Both the position numbers and the translations under genes were made by a program. The notes beneath the pieces are model-generated. The model had not been told where the DNA came from, ran no database searches, and saw only the letters and a list, made by a program, of their open reading frames with translations. From positions 372,001 to 436,000 of the forward strand of contig OOIN01000040.1 in the NCBI GenBank assembly GCA_900323505.1: 64,000 nucleotides of DNA, given 5' to 3'. The DNA is from Ustilago trichophora (Eukaryota; Basidiomycota; Ustilaginomycetes; Ustilaginales; Ustilaginaceae). Within the stretch, counting starts at the first letter, position 1. Every line of letters starts with the position of its first letter. Positions 49,012 to 58,250 of this stretch are shown one piece after another.

Positions 49012-49342
49012 TGGTAAAGCCAAACCTAATGGATCGAATAAAGAACAGCAGCAAAAGGGCAAGAATCGAGCAGTAGCAACCACAGATCCGGAACTGTACC
49101 AACTACTGCACGATTCTGACGACGATTTCGACTACGATTGGCACTACTCGGGTCGGATGAGCGAGGAAGAGCTTGGACGGCGGAAACGACGTAAAGAGCT
49201 GCGGTATCTGTACTCGGCATGCTATCTGGGTGCTTCCGAGCCCACTACGAGGCATTTTGGAGGCAACACGTTTGCAGTCATTGCGCTAGGATGCCTGTTG
49301 GAGGTGATTGAGGATCATCTGAGTCATGGGAGGCTGTTTTGA
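44951..49342 (+). CDS. RNA-dependent RNA polymerase of the RNAi type
   Basis: Intact single frame of 1463 codons. The catalytic signature LSGGDLDGDEYLVC places the metal-binding DLDGD at residues 927-931. Upstream blocks typical of eukaryotic cellular RdRPs are present: YLLTDGVGEISRPL, FRCGGAKGVLCVNP, GCTLIGVVDEFGFLGKGEIF and GDVRVVTAV. The N-terminus (about 1-85) looks like the RRM-like domain of RDR1/Rdp1 proteins. A disordered tail holds an Asn-Gly repeat (DNA repeat 48968-49015). These enzymes make double-stranded RNA from single-stranded templates to feed Dicer and Argonaute in silencing. U. maydis is reported to lack RNAi genes while several related smuts retain them. Nothing in the frame suggests decay. 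No Dicer or Argonaute gene lies in this window. Confidence 0.93.
48968..49015 (+). repeat. AACGGC hexanucleotide repeat
   Basis: Seven exact AACGGC units and one variant, encoding an alternating Asn-Gly stretch in the RdRP tail. Likely length-polymorphic. Confidence 0.85.
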
Positions 49343-49878
49343 TGCGTGTAAAGGTTGGCGCCGAGTACGCTCACATTCTGCTCGATTTTACACTTTGCTT
49401 AATGTTTCTGTGAATGTAATGCTGCAAGTATCTAAAAACTTGGAGAGTTGCAGATTGATATGCTGTATGGTATGTACAGTTAAGGTGTGATGGAAGAGTG
49501 AAGGTTGAGGGGGACATAAGGCGATATGGATAGGAGGAGCAAAAAGGTGTAAAGTGTGAGAGCGGACAAGGTTACACTTTTGAAATTTGCGCAAAAAATC
49601 AAGGCGCAGCGAGATACGCAGCAGCGAGTGGAGCAAAGGGCAAGAAATAAAAAAAAGGTGTCTGTGCGGAGAAGCGGTGGAAAGTGCTCGAAAGCTTTGA
49701 ATTCTTCCAGCGAACCCTTTCTTCTCATAGAGTCGAGTCGCGCACGGTTATTAGACCACACTATTCGCTCTTTCCTTCTCCTTTTCTTCCACCATCCACA
49801 CACCAATAACCCTTCGTTAGCAGCAGCAGTAGCGGAAGCAACAGCAGTCGCATCTCTTCAGCATCGATACAATTCACC
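49343..49878. other. Intergenic region before the cyclophilin 40 gene
   Basis: RdRP 3' flank and the pyrimidine-rich promoter/leader of the cyclophilin gene; a GTACAGT motif lies at 49473. No gene seen. Confidence 0.5.
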
Positions 49879-51102
49879 ATGTCGTCCTCCACCACCAACG
49901 CCGCGATCACATCGGGCAACCCCCTCGTCTATCTCGACATTTCCTTTGCCAACCAGCCGACGCCTACTCGTACCGGAGCAAACCGAATCGTTCTCGAGCT
50001 CTACAAGCATCTCGTCCCCAAAACTGCCGAGAATTTCCGTTACCTATGCAGTAACAATCCCGACAATCGTACCGCTTCCACCGGGCAACCTCTTTGCTTT
50101 TCTGGATCCATCTTTCACCGTGTCATTCCAAAGTTTATGATCCAAGGAGGTGATTTCACACGCGGTGACGGTACCGGTGGCGAGAGCATCTATGGGGACA
50201 AGTTTGAAGATGAAGATCTAACGGGCAAGCATGATAGGCCGTTTTTGTTGAGTATGGCAAATGCGGGTCCGGCGACGAACGGCAGTCAGTTTTTCATCAC
50301 TACCGTTCCCACGCCTCATTTGGATGGGAAGCATGTCGTGTTTGGAAGGGTAGTAAAGGGTAAACATGTGGTTAGGAGGATTGAGAATTGCGAAACTGAG
50401 AGCAACGATCGGCCCGTCAACGAGGTCAAGATTGAGAGCTGTGGAGAACTCGACCCCGACTCGGAGGACGTCAAGAGTGGAACCTTTGGAATTGAAGCCG
50501 ATGCAAGTGGAGACAGGTACGAAGAATTCCCCGAGGATCAAGATGAAAAACTCGAAACCGACCTCTCTGCCACTTTAAAGATCGCCGAAGATCTCAAGAG
50601 CATTGCCAACAGTTTGTTTTCCAAATCCGACTTCCCTTCCGCTCTTGAGAAATACCTCAAGTCTTTGCGCTATCTTCAACTTCACCCCGTTCTACCTGAC
50701 GATACTCCTGCCGACCTCACCACCAAATGGAACGCCTTGAAGACCTCGATCCAGCTCAACTCTGCGCTTGCCGCATTGAAAACCAACCCTGCCCAGCCAA
50801 AAGTAACCGTGGCACAGACAACAGCGGTGATTCAAAACCTCTCCAACACGAGACAATCTTGGGAAGGATCTACACCGCAAGACGAGAAAAAGCTTAAGGC
50901 GGACCTCGCCAAAGCGTTTTACAGAAGAGCGCTTGGTTATGTCGCCCAGAAGGATGAGGAAAGAGCAGAGACGGATTTGAAGAGAGCAGAAGAGTTGATG
51001 CCCGGAGATGCAGGAGTTAGGAAGGAACAATTGGCGTTGAGTAAGAGAAAAGAGGCTAGGGTTAAGGCTCAGAGAGCCGCGTATAGTAAGATGTTTTCTT
51101 AG
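49879..51102 (+). CDS. Cyclophilin 40, peptidyl-prolyl isomerase with TPR domain
   Basis: 407 codons. Residues 1-190 form a cyclophilin domain with the active-site stretch [20 protein letters not shown], then [20 protein letters not shown]. The His in LDGKH, where cyclophilin A has Trp, is typical of Cyp40. Residues about 235-400 form TPR helices ([20 protein letters not shown], then [20 protein letters not shown]) that bind the Hsp90 C-terminus. The protein catalyses proline isomerisation and acts as an Hsp90 co-chaperone in the cytosol, like yeast Cpr6 and Cpr7. ATG in CACCATGTCG is a clear start. It converges with RQC1, leaving about 200 bases between stop codons. Confidence 0.95.
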   Translation: MSSSTTNAAITSGNPLVYLDISFANQPTPTRTGANRIVLELYKHLVPKTAENFRYLCSNNPDNRTASTGQPLCFSGSIFHRVIPKFMIQGGDFTRGDGTGGESIYGDKFEDEDLTGKHDRPFLLSMANAGPATNGSQFFITTVPTPHLDGKHVVFGRVVKGKHVVRRIENCETESNDRPVNEVKIESCGELDPDSEDVKSGTFGIEADASGDRYEEFPEDQDEKLETDLSATLKIAEDLKSIANSLFSKSDFPSALEKYLKSLRYLQLHPVLPDDTPADLTTKWNALKTSIQLNSALAALKTNPAQPKVTVAQTTAVIQNLSNTRQSWEGSTPQDEKKLKADLAKAFYRRALGYVAQKDEERAETDLKRAEELMPGDAGVRKEQLALSKRKEARVKAQRAAYSKMFS

Positions 51103-51301
51103 AGAACTTAGATCAGCTTTGGTGGTGTACAAGGCGAATCACGTTGTTTAGGGAAAAAAAAAAATTGAAATGAAACTGTCTGATCATGGTCATGTTAAAC
51201 TCGAGGAAAAAAGGGAGAGAGAGAGAGAGAGGGTTGTGTGTGCATGGATGTGGATGTGAAGAATTGTATGCGATTGACGGTGTTTTGCAATGAGTACGAT
51301 A
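51103..51301. other. Intergenic region between convergent CYP40 and RQC1
   Basis: Contains a short A run and a GA microsatellite (51214-51232); presumably both transcript ends. Confidence 0.5.
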
Positions 51302-53926
51302 TTAGTGCTGATCTTGATGATGTTCTTCTTCTTGATCATGATTTAGATGTTGATCGTCATTGTGAGCAGTATCAGCGTCTGTACTGGCCCAAATAGCATG
51401 CAATGCGCCTCTTATTGCCGCAAAAGCGCCTCCGCCTCCCGGATTCGCATCCTCCTCCTCACCTCGTTCTACACCCTCTAACTCGGCTCCAAATCCACCT
51501 GGCATCGCACCCTGTTGTGCAGCCTGAGCCATCTGCATAACCTGTGCCATTACATCCTCTCTTGTCTCATCGTCCATATTCTCCATTGCTGCATCCCAAC
51601 CTTGCAATCCACCTAAACCCTGCAACGCTCTACGAAACACTCGCATCAACCCGACTCCATCCTCTGCTCTCCTCTGACCACCACGCGGAGACGAAGACAT
51701 CTCGACCAAGATAGGTGCAAAATACTCATCATTATACCTTGTTACACTTTCGACTTGCAAATCCACCTCGTCAGCGGTCGAAGCAAGAGATGAAGATGTA
51801 GGAGGAACGGGATCAAATGCATCCATCTGTTCACTACTACCCGTAATGGTAGGTGGTAAATAAGCGATGAGTTGCTGACGAACCGTGTCTGGTACATCAG
51901 ATACAAGGATATGGCGATAAATCCCCTGCCTGGTATTATGGCTAGCTACACCAGGTTGAGATTTTCGCTTGTTGCCTAGATCGAAATCGGTAATCAAACT
52001 GTCGAAGAGAGACATGGCGATGGAACGTAACCATTCGCCAAAGCCGGGTTCTTTCCAAAGACTCTCACTGCGAAGTACGTAAATATGGGTGAGAAGATCT
52101 GGTAGTGTGTCCTTAGAGCTGCAAAAGCGTGATTCGAGCTGCAACATAGGATGTCCGGCGATTTTGGAAGGCAGTTCGACTCCAGCTTTGTTGCAAAGTA
52201 GGGGAACAACGGCAGGGAATCTTGCAATGGCAAGACGAAGAGCAGCGTCGGAGCGGGTGTGAGTCTTGTCACCTTCCTCCTTTTCAATGGCGCGGAAGGC
52301 GAGTGCACGTGAATAGGCGAGGCCGAGACACCAATCGAGGCTACCAGAGTATCCTTCGCCTTCTCCGGCGGGCTCCTTGTCGGAGGAATCAATGATGGTG
52401 CGCGCGGGGACGGAGAGTTCGTCAACGTGTGAGATGGCGTTGGATGCGCGCGATCGCTGTTCATCGAGTCGCTGGATTAGGTCGAGAAGCCAGCGATGTT
52501 GGCGGGATTTGATCGCGAGGAAATCGATCCAAAGCAAGGCTGCGTGGTGGTCTTCACCATCCTGACCAAGGCCAAGGAGCAGTTTGGACCACTCGAGTGC
52601 GGTTCGCCAAGTACCTCTTCGACCGAGGTATCCGATGTTGCGATGGATCGCAAGGTAGAAGGCACGATTCTCGATCTTGTTAAAGTTGACAAGTGGGGGG
52701 CCGGAGGTGGTGCTAGACAGACAAGATGTAAAGTATGGACTGGCACAGCGCTCAAGAGCAAACAATGCGCGATCGTTGAAATCCGCCGCTTGTCCCAAGT
52801 CGCCTTGATGACGAGAGTATTCGGAGAGCTGCAAAAGTGTGTCAATGTGGTAAGGATATACTCGTAGCAGGGCCATGAGTGCGTTGGGATCGTACGAGCG
52901 AACAGCTTGGAGGAACTGCATTTGCACCTGGCGATACGCTTTGCTGTGCTTCCATGCGCAAATACGGCCGTGGGTGGGAGAGTCGACAACGTCCATACTC
53001 ATACCCGTAAAGCTGCGGTTGATAGGCAGCCAGTAGTCTTTGGGTGTGCAGAGCAGAGATCTCACTTTGAGGTTGGGGTTGTTGGCTTGTGCTCGAGCAC
53101 GTGCACCGGAGGTGGCACGGCCGGTGGACGAAGACGCTTCCGACTGGTAAGCTTTGATAGCGGCTGAGCCGAACTGACGGCGGAGCTCGATGGCAGGATC
53201 GAGATTACGAGGGTCGAGACTGAGATGTGTGCGGAAGCTGGAGACGCGGTTGTGTGCTGCAGACGAAGTAGCAGCGGACGAGCCACTGGCGCGGACACTA
53301 GCCTTGGAACGATCAGAACTGTTGAGCGAGGCTTGAGAGGCAAGCAGGGCATCGAACTCGTCGATGGACATTTCAGAGACGTCCTTGGACTTGGCCGCGG
53401 CGGCTGTGGATGGAGCAACAGAAGATGCGGTCTTCTTCTTGGACGACTTTTTGGAGCTCGTCTGAGACTGCGCGGGCTTTGAGTCGGCATGTTGATCGGC
53501 TTCGGCACCCTGGTCATCAACGGCGGTGGTGGCAGCGTTTGCAGCAGCAGCAGCAGCAGCAGCCTTCTTTTTCTTCTTCTTGTTCTTCTTTTTGCTACTC
53601 TTGGCTACTTGCTGTGTGGAGATGTCCTGGTCTGGTTCCGAGGCATCGTCCTCGTCGTCATGCTCTTCTTCGCCATTGTCGCCAAGCGCAGCGAAGAGAG
53701 AAGTTGTCGTGAGTTTCTTATTCGCCGCTACTGGAGCAACTTCTTCCTCCTCCTCATCCTCCTCAACTTTCTGATCGCTTTCTTCGTCTGAAGCCTCGTC
53801 GAGCTGTTGGAAGGGAGACTTGCTTGCAGCACCAGAGGAGGACGCTGTGGGGAGCGGCACTTCAGTCAACTCTTCGAGCTCTTGCTGTTCGCGCAACTGA
53901 CGCTTATTCAGCCTCTTGCCGCTCAT
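51302..53926 (-). CDS. RQC1: Ribosome quality control subunit Rqc1 (TCF25 family)
   Basis: The start is placed at the Met of MSGKRLNKRQLREQQELEEL, 30 codons inside the longest frame, because that N-terminus matches the family while the upstream extension does not. The product has 874 residues. The head is strongly acidic, followed by a lysine run and Ala-rich linker. The TCF25 core begins with LDPRNLDPAIELRRQFGSAA and continues through DYWLPINRSFTGMSMDV, YDPNALMALLRVYPYHIDTL and LLQLSEYSRHQGDLGQAADF. Rqc1 works with Ltn1, Rqc2 and Cdc48 on stalled 60S ribosomes to extract and degrade nascent chains. The C-terminus is acidic and Gly-rich, ending in a His/Gln/Glu patch. It shares a short upstream region with SCO1. 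Confidence 0.9.
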   Translation of the reverse strand: MSGKRLNKRQLREQQELEELTEVPLPTASSSGAASKSPFQQLDEASDEESDQKVEEDEEEEEVAPVAANKKLTTTSLFAALGDNGEEEHDDEDDASEPDQDISTQQVAKSSKKKNKKKKKKAAAAAAAANAATTAVDDQGAEADQHADSKPAQSQTSSKKSSKKKTASSVAPSTAAAAKSKDVSEMSIDEFDALLASQASLNSSDRSKASVRASGSSAATSSAAHNRVSSFRTHLSLDPRNLDPAIELRRQFGSAAIKAYQSEASSSTGRATSGARARAQANNPNLKVRSLLCTPKDYWLPINRSFTGMSMDVVDSPTHGRICAWKHSKAYRQVQMQFLQAVRSYDPNALMALLRVYPYHIDTLLQLSEYSRHQGDLGQAADFNDRALFALERCASPYFTSCLSSTTSGPPLVNFNKIENRAFYLAIHRNIGYLGRRGTWRTALEWSKLLLGLGQDGEDHHAALLWIDFLAIKSRQHRWLLDLIQRLDEQRSRASNAISHVDELSVPARTIIDSSDKEPAGEGEGYSGSLDWCLGLAYSRALAFRAIEKEEGDKTHTRSDAALRLAIARFPAVVPLLCNKAGVELPSKIAGHPMLQLESRFCSSKDTLPDLLTHIYVLRSESLWKEPGFGEWLRSIAMSLFDSLITDFDLGNKRKSQPGVASHNTRQGIYRHILVSDVPDTVRQQLIAYLPPTITGSSEQMDAFDPVPPTSSSLASTADEVDLQVESVTRYNDEYFAPILVEMSSSPRGGQRRAEDGVGLMRVFRRALQGLGGLQGWDAAMENMDDETREDVMAQVMQMAQAAQQGAMPGGFGAELEGVERGEEEDANPGGGGAFAAIRGALHAIWASTDADTAHNDDQHLNHDQEEEHHQDQH

Positions 53927-54219
53927 CTTGAGGTGTTGAGAGGAGAGATGGTGATGGGAAAAGGTGGGAAGAAGTAATGAGGTCAGTGTGGAGCACACAA
54001 AGTGGAGCAAAGGCAACGCTGAGCCACAAATCGATCACCCGATTTCCGAGTTTTTGCACCAGACACTGCTCGGAAGCTTACCTCACAGGAACGGATCGGG
54101 AGAAGAAAGCGTCTTGTTGGAAGACGTCCACCAAAGAAAGTCGCATTACCCTCCACCTCGTGCCCTCTGCGCTACCATCATCAACGCTGCATCCTTTTAA
54201 TGACTGATCATCAGCAACG
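53927..54219. promoter_or_regulatory. Shared divergent promoter of RQC1 and SCO1
   Basis: Only 293 bases separate the two start codons, so the genes must share or abut promoter elements. No specific factor site was recognised. Confidence 0.6.
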
Positions 54220-55113
54220 ATGAACGCCATATCTGCAACAATGCGCGCCTCTTCGGCGATAACCCGCTCGAAACAGCTCAATGCTCGAAGCTTCTCTCAG
54301 CTTTCACGAACCATGGCTCGACCATCGGCAGCTCGCATCGCACCGCTCAGCATTCGTCAATACTCGTCTCAACGCGAAGAGTCAGCCAAAGACAAGCTCG
54401 CTATCGGACCGTTCAACCTCAAAGCAGGTCTTCTCTTTCTCGTCACCGGTGCTGGACTGCTGTATTACTTCCGCTCGGAGAAGCAGAAAGTGGAGCAGAG
54501 GCGAAAGGCCGAAACTGCCGCAGCCAAAGTCGGTCGTCCGCGCATTGGCGGACCTTTCAACTTAATCACTTCCACCTCGCATCCTTTCACCCACGAAGAC
54601 CTGCTGGGCAGCTTCTCCCTGGTCTACTTTGGCTTCACCAACTGCCCCGATATCTGCCCTGAAGAACTCGACAAGATGGGCGAAGTGGTGGATAGGATCG
54701 ACGCCAAGTATGGCAAGAAAGTCATCAACCCGGTCTTTATCTCGTGCGATCCGGCGCGTGATACTGTGCCTCAGCTGGAAAGGTATATCGAGGATTTCCA
54801 CCCAAGGATGGTCGGATTGACGGGGACGTTCGAGGCGGTGAAACAGGCTTGCAAGGCGTACAGAGTGTACTTTAGCACCCCACCTGGTGCTGACCCCATG
54901 GGTGACTATTTGGTGGATCACAGCATTTTCTTCTACTTGATGGATCCAGAGGGCAAGTTCGTCGATGCCTTTGGTAGGAGCGTCAATGCGGAAGAGACGG
55001 GTGACAAGGTAGATGCCTACGTCAAGCAGTGGCTCGATGCTGGGTTGGAGATCAAGGAAGCTGATGCCAGGGAGAGGGTGCAGAAGGATGGACGCGAGAA
55101 GGTTGCTCTCTGA
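54220..55113 (+). CDS. SCO1: Cytochrome c oxidase copper chaperone Sco1
   Basis: 297 codons, the usual Sco size. The first ~55 residues are rich in Arg, Ser and Ala without acids, a mitochondrial presequence. A transmembrane segment follows (LKAGLLFLVTGAGLLYYF). The thioredoxin-like domain carries the copper-binding Cys142 and Cys146 (FGFTNCPDICPEELDKMG) and the ligand His234 (YLVDHSIFFYLMDPEG). Sco1 sits in the inner mitochondrial membrane with its domain in the intermembrane space and delivers copper to the CuA site of Cox2. A second in-frame Met (54241) lies 7 codons in. It diverges from RQC1 and converges with EAF7. Confidence 0.95.
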   Translation: MNAISATMRASSAITRSKQLNARSFSQLSRTMARPSAARIAPLSIRQYSSQREESAKDKLAIGPFNLKAGLLFLVTGAGLLYYFRSEKQKVEQRRKAETAAAKVGRPRIGGPFNLITSTSHPFTHEDLLGSFSLVYFGFTNCPDICPEELDKMGEVVDRIDAKYGKKVINPVFISCDPARDTVPQLERYIEDFHPRMVGLTGTFEAVKQACKAYRVYFSTPPGADPMGDYLVDHSIFFYLMDPEGKFVDAFGRSVNAEETGDKVDAYVKQWLDAGLEIKEADARERVQKDGREKVAL

Positions 55114-55348
55114 GGAAAGGAGGAAACACTCGACAGGCTACCGTCATCGCGGCCTGGACGCACAGCACGATCCGCTCAAAGCCTTAAATATGTATACTAT
55201 TGCTTCGTAACTTCACTTCTAATCCACCTCTTTTCATTCATCTTGAGTCCCGACGGTGGTCTCGTCATTCTCACTGGTGCTCACGTGTCTGATCGTGCTG
55301 TCTGGTGGGAAGTGTATTGATTGTTCATATGTTGTTTGCTGATGCTAA
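55114..55348. other. Intergenic region between convergent SCO1 and EAF7
   Basis: 235 bases holding both 3' ends; no other element seen. Confidence 0.5.
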
Positions 55349-57676
55349 CTAGCGTCGAGGCGTGCGTCGAGTGCTACGAGCATCCGACGTAGCCGTGCTC
55401 CTTGTTGTAGCTCTCGCTGCCGGGGTGCGCGGGGTAGGCGTCGAGGCTTGCTGCTGCTGCTGCTGCTTGTCGCTGCTTCCTCGTCTCGAGGAAGAACCGG
55501 CGGGGGTTGCAGAGGATCGGCTGGATCGGGTTTGTTTGGCGGGCGTGGAAGGGGCTGGGTCTTTGGCTGCGCTGGATCGTGAGACGACTGATGCGCGTGT
55601 CGAGCGGCTTGCAGCTCCTGCACCGGTGGTGCGACGGCTGGAACGGTTTGCGGCGCCTTTACCGGATGCTTTGCCTGGACGTCCTGGTGTTGATTCGCTA
55701 TCGCTTCCGCCCTCGCCATCTTCGTCGTCGGAGCCGTCCTCGTCGTTGGAGCCTTCATCCGAGCCAGCTTCTTCGTCATCGCCTCCGTCTTCTTCATTGT
55801 CGGAGCCATCCTGCTGTTCGCCATCTTCATCACCATCACCTTGTTCAGAGCCGCTCTCAGCTGCTGCTTCGCTACCTGCATCGCTCTGCTCCTCTTTGGC
55901 ATCCGTCATCTCTTCGTCTTCGGCGTCCTCGTTGGCTGCATCGACGCCGTCTGACTTGGATGCCCGGCGACTGCTTCGGCGTCGAACGGGGGGGCGGGAC
56001 TCGTGATCCTCCTCGTCGCTTGACGGTGCAGCTCGCTTTTTGGACGACTTGCGCGCTGATGCTGGTTGCTGGGCTTTGCTAGATCGCCGACGGGCGGTGC
56101 CTTCTGCTTCGCTCTGAGTAGCTTCTTCTTCGTCATCCTCTTCGCTAGCTTCCGCCTTCTCCTCGCCTGCAGTCTCGTCTTCGGAGGCTTCTGCTCCATC
56201 ATTGCCTGCTCGACGGCTGCGGCGTGTGGATCGGGTGGGAGTGACAGTACCTGATGTGCTCTTGCGGCCAGCAGGGGTTTGGCGCGATGTGCGGCTGATG
56301 GGAGTGGGCGCTTTGCGACTGCCGCGACGTGTTGTGACTTGCTCGATTTCGTCGTTGTCCTCTTCGGAGTCGGGGACTTCTTCGATGCCCTCCTCAGCTT
56401 TGGTGTCCTTGTCGGCTTCATCCTCTTCGCTTTGTGCTTCTGCGGTATCGCGTGCCTCGCTGCGGTTGGATTTCTTCTTGGACGATCCAGCATCCTGGCC
56501 GCGGCGAGTTGTTCTTCGCTTTGGTGTCGAATCCTTGGACACGTCGGCATCTGAATCTGGTTCGGACAATTCTTTGTCCTCCTTCTCTTCCTCGAATCCT
56601 TCTTTCTCGTCTTTGATCTGGGCATCCGATTCGTTGGCGGGGGATGCTGATCGCTTGTTCTTCTTTTCACCTGAAGCTGCCTCTGGCGCTGCAGAGTCTC
56701 TCTGACTGTCGGGGGATCCCTTTTCCTCCTCTTCATTCTTCGCCAGACGACGCTCGGCGATGATTGGCTCGTACTCTTCCCACGGCCACAGGTAAAAGTC
56801 ACGTTTGGCCATGCCATCTCCAGTGCCCCGGATGTCATCACCATAGATCCAGTTTTGAGATTGCTGGCTGGGTCTAGACTTGCGTTCGCGGTCCAGATGG
56901 AAATCGGGTGAGCCCGGGTGCTCAAAGACACATCTGGAGAGCACATGGGCGGGAAGCGGGCGTGATTTGTTGGTGTCAGAGGCAGGATTTGTCGAACCAC
57001 TGCGTTTGCGCTTCGAGCTGGTCGGTGAGGAGCGTGGTGTGGTCTCAGAGCTGCTCGAGTCGCCAGTATCGGTACTTGTGCCTGCTTGGCTGGAAGTGTC
57101 AAAGATGGCGCCTTCCTCCATCTCATCGAGGGCTTCGAGATCAAAGAGGTTGTGAAGCTCGTTCCAGATCATCTCGGCGCTCACTTTGCGGTCTATTCCG
57201 AGCTCTGCAATGGCAAGTCGGGTCTCTTCAGTCTCCTGCTGTCGTTCTCGCTCCTCCTCCTGATTTTGCTCTGCGTCGTCTTCGGTACGGTCGCCATCCT
57301 CTTCAGCTGGACCGGAACTGGCGACGCTTCCGGAGCGTGAGCGTGAGCTCTTTCGCGAAGGACCGAGAGAAGCAGCTGCTCGTCGACTGCGTGCACCGGT
57401 GTGGCTACCGCTGCTGGATGTTGATGGTTTGGCCTTTTTGTCGGTCGCGATGCTAGGTGGTGCTGAGCTGCTGAGCTTCTCTAGTCGAGCTGAGAGGCGC
57501 TGGTATCGGGTATCGAGGGCCTTTTGAGTATCCGTGATAACGGAGAGCATCTTGAAGTGCTTGTGCGGGCCGACTGGTCGTCGAAGCGCAATCGAGCGGA
57601 GGAAGGCGATCTGAACATCATCGTCAGCGGGAAGTGTCGCCTCAGATGCGGAGGCTTGCGCTGTCTCTGCTGCCAT
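55349..57676 (-). CDS. EAF7: NuA4 histone acetyltransferase subunit Eaf7 (MRGBP family)
   Basis: 775 codons. The first ~200 residues carry the Eaf7/MRGBP (CT20) signature: VQIAFLRSIALRRPVGPHKH, FKMLSVITDTQKAL and SAEMIWNELHNLFDLEALDE. The signature is split by an inserted Ser-rich and Glu-rich stretch. Eaf7 forms the Eaf5-Eaf7-Eaf3 module of NuA4, which acetylates histones H4 and H2A. A conserved-looking block follows (YGDDIRGTGDG, then RDFYLWPWEEYEPIIAERRL). The remaining ~450 residues alternate acidic runs (Glu, Asp, Ser) with Arg/Ser-rich patches and end in a polyQ and TPRR-rich tail. The protein is much longer than yeast Eaf7 (about 425), owing to the disordered tail. A single exon with ATG at 57676. 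Confidence 0.86.
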   Translation of the reverse strand: MAAETAQASASEATLPADDDVQIAFLRSIALRRPVGPHKHFKMLSVITDTQKALDTRYQRLSARLEKLSSSAPPSIATDKKAKPSTSSSGSHTGARSRRAAASLGPSRKSSRSRSGSVASSGPAEEDGDRTEDDAEQNQEEERERQQETEETRLAIAELGIDRKVSAEMIWNELHNLFDLEALDEMEEGAIFDTSSQAGTSTDTGDSSSSETTPRSSPTSSKRKRSGSTNPASDTNKSRPLPAHVLSRCVFEHPGSPDFHLDRERKSRPSQQSQNWIYGDDIRGTGDGMAKRDFYLWPWEEYEPIIAERRLAKNEEEEKGSPDSQRDSAAPEAASGEKKNKRSASPANESDAQIKDEKEGFEEEKEDKELSEPDSDADVSKDSTPKRRTTRRGQDAGSSKKKSNRSEARDTAEAQSEEDEADKDTKAEEGIEEVPDSEEDNDEIEQVTTRRGSRKAPTPISRTSRQTPAGRKSTSGTVTPTRSTRRSRRAGNDGAEASEDETAGEEKAEASEEDDEEEATQSEAEGTARRRSSKAQQPASARKSSKKRAAPSSDEEDHESRPPVRRRSSRRASKSDGVDAANEDAEDEEMTDAKEEQSDAGSEAAAESGSEQGDGDEDGEQQDGSDNEEDGGDDEEAGSDEGSNDEDGSDDEDGEGGSDSESTPGRPGKASGKGAANRSSRRTTGAGAASRSTRASVVSRSSAAKDPAPSTPAKQTRSSRSSATPAGSSSRRGSSDKQQQQQQASTPTPRTPAARATTRSTATSDARSTRRTPRR

Positions 57677-58250
57677 GCTGCGTATATAATGTTGGAGTGC
57701 GATCCGAAATCAATCCCAATCGAGTGTCGGCTGGACTGGAGAGAGTCGGCTGTGCTGAGCAATGTCGAAGCAACGCCGGTTGCTGTTGTCGGTAGTATCC
57801 GCAATCCCAGGATCTGACTCGTGTAAAGCGAGGATGGATGGGTATCTTTCCACAGCAACGCTACTGAAATCTTCGGAATCAGGTCGAGGCAGGATGGCTT
57901 TCGGTGTGTATATGTGGATGGAGGGCGTGGGAAAGTGATGATGGTGATCAAGATCAAGGTGCTCTAGACGCAGTTGGTTCCGAGTTGGATCGAGCGGCAT
58001 ATCCGAGCATCCACAATTCAACTGCATTTCGTGTCTCTCTTTCTTCCAACAGGATCGGGCAATGAGTCGCGTCTTAGTTTCCCGATTTCACTTTGACCCC
58101 GATTTGCTTTCTCCTCACTCTCACTATACAGTACACTCGATCGAGACACTCATGACGCTGCTTCTTGATGGCACAGGCTGGTGATAGCAAGCGCATGAAC
58201 GGGAATACAAGTTTGGGATAGAATGCGTCTCAGATTGAGTTGGTAGGTTT
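57677..58250. other. Intergenic region between EAF7 and acyl-CoA oxidase
   Basis: EAF7 promoter and the 3' flank of the oxidase gene, both on the minus strand. A TACAGTACAC motif is at 58127-58136. No gene seen. Confidence 0.5.

Noticed and set aside
55362..57144. Several long frames overlapping EAF7 on both strands
   Set aside because: They reflect the repetitive Glu/Ser/Arg codons of EAF7; none has a recognisable domain, whereas the EAF7 frame has the CT20 signature.
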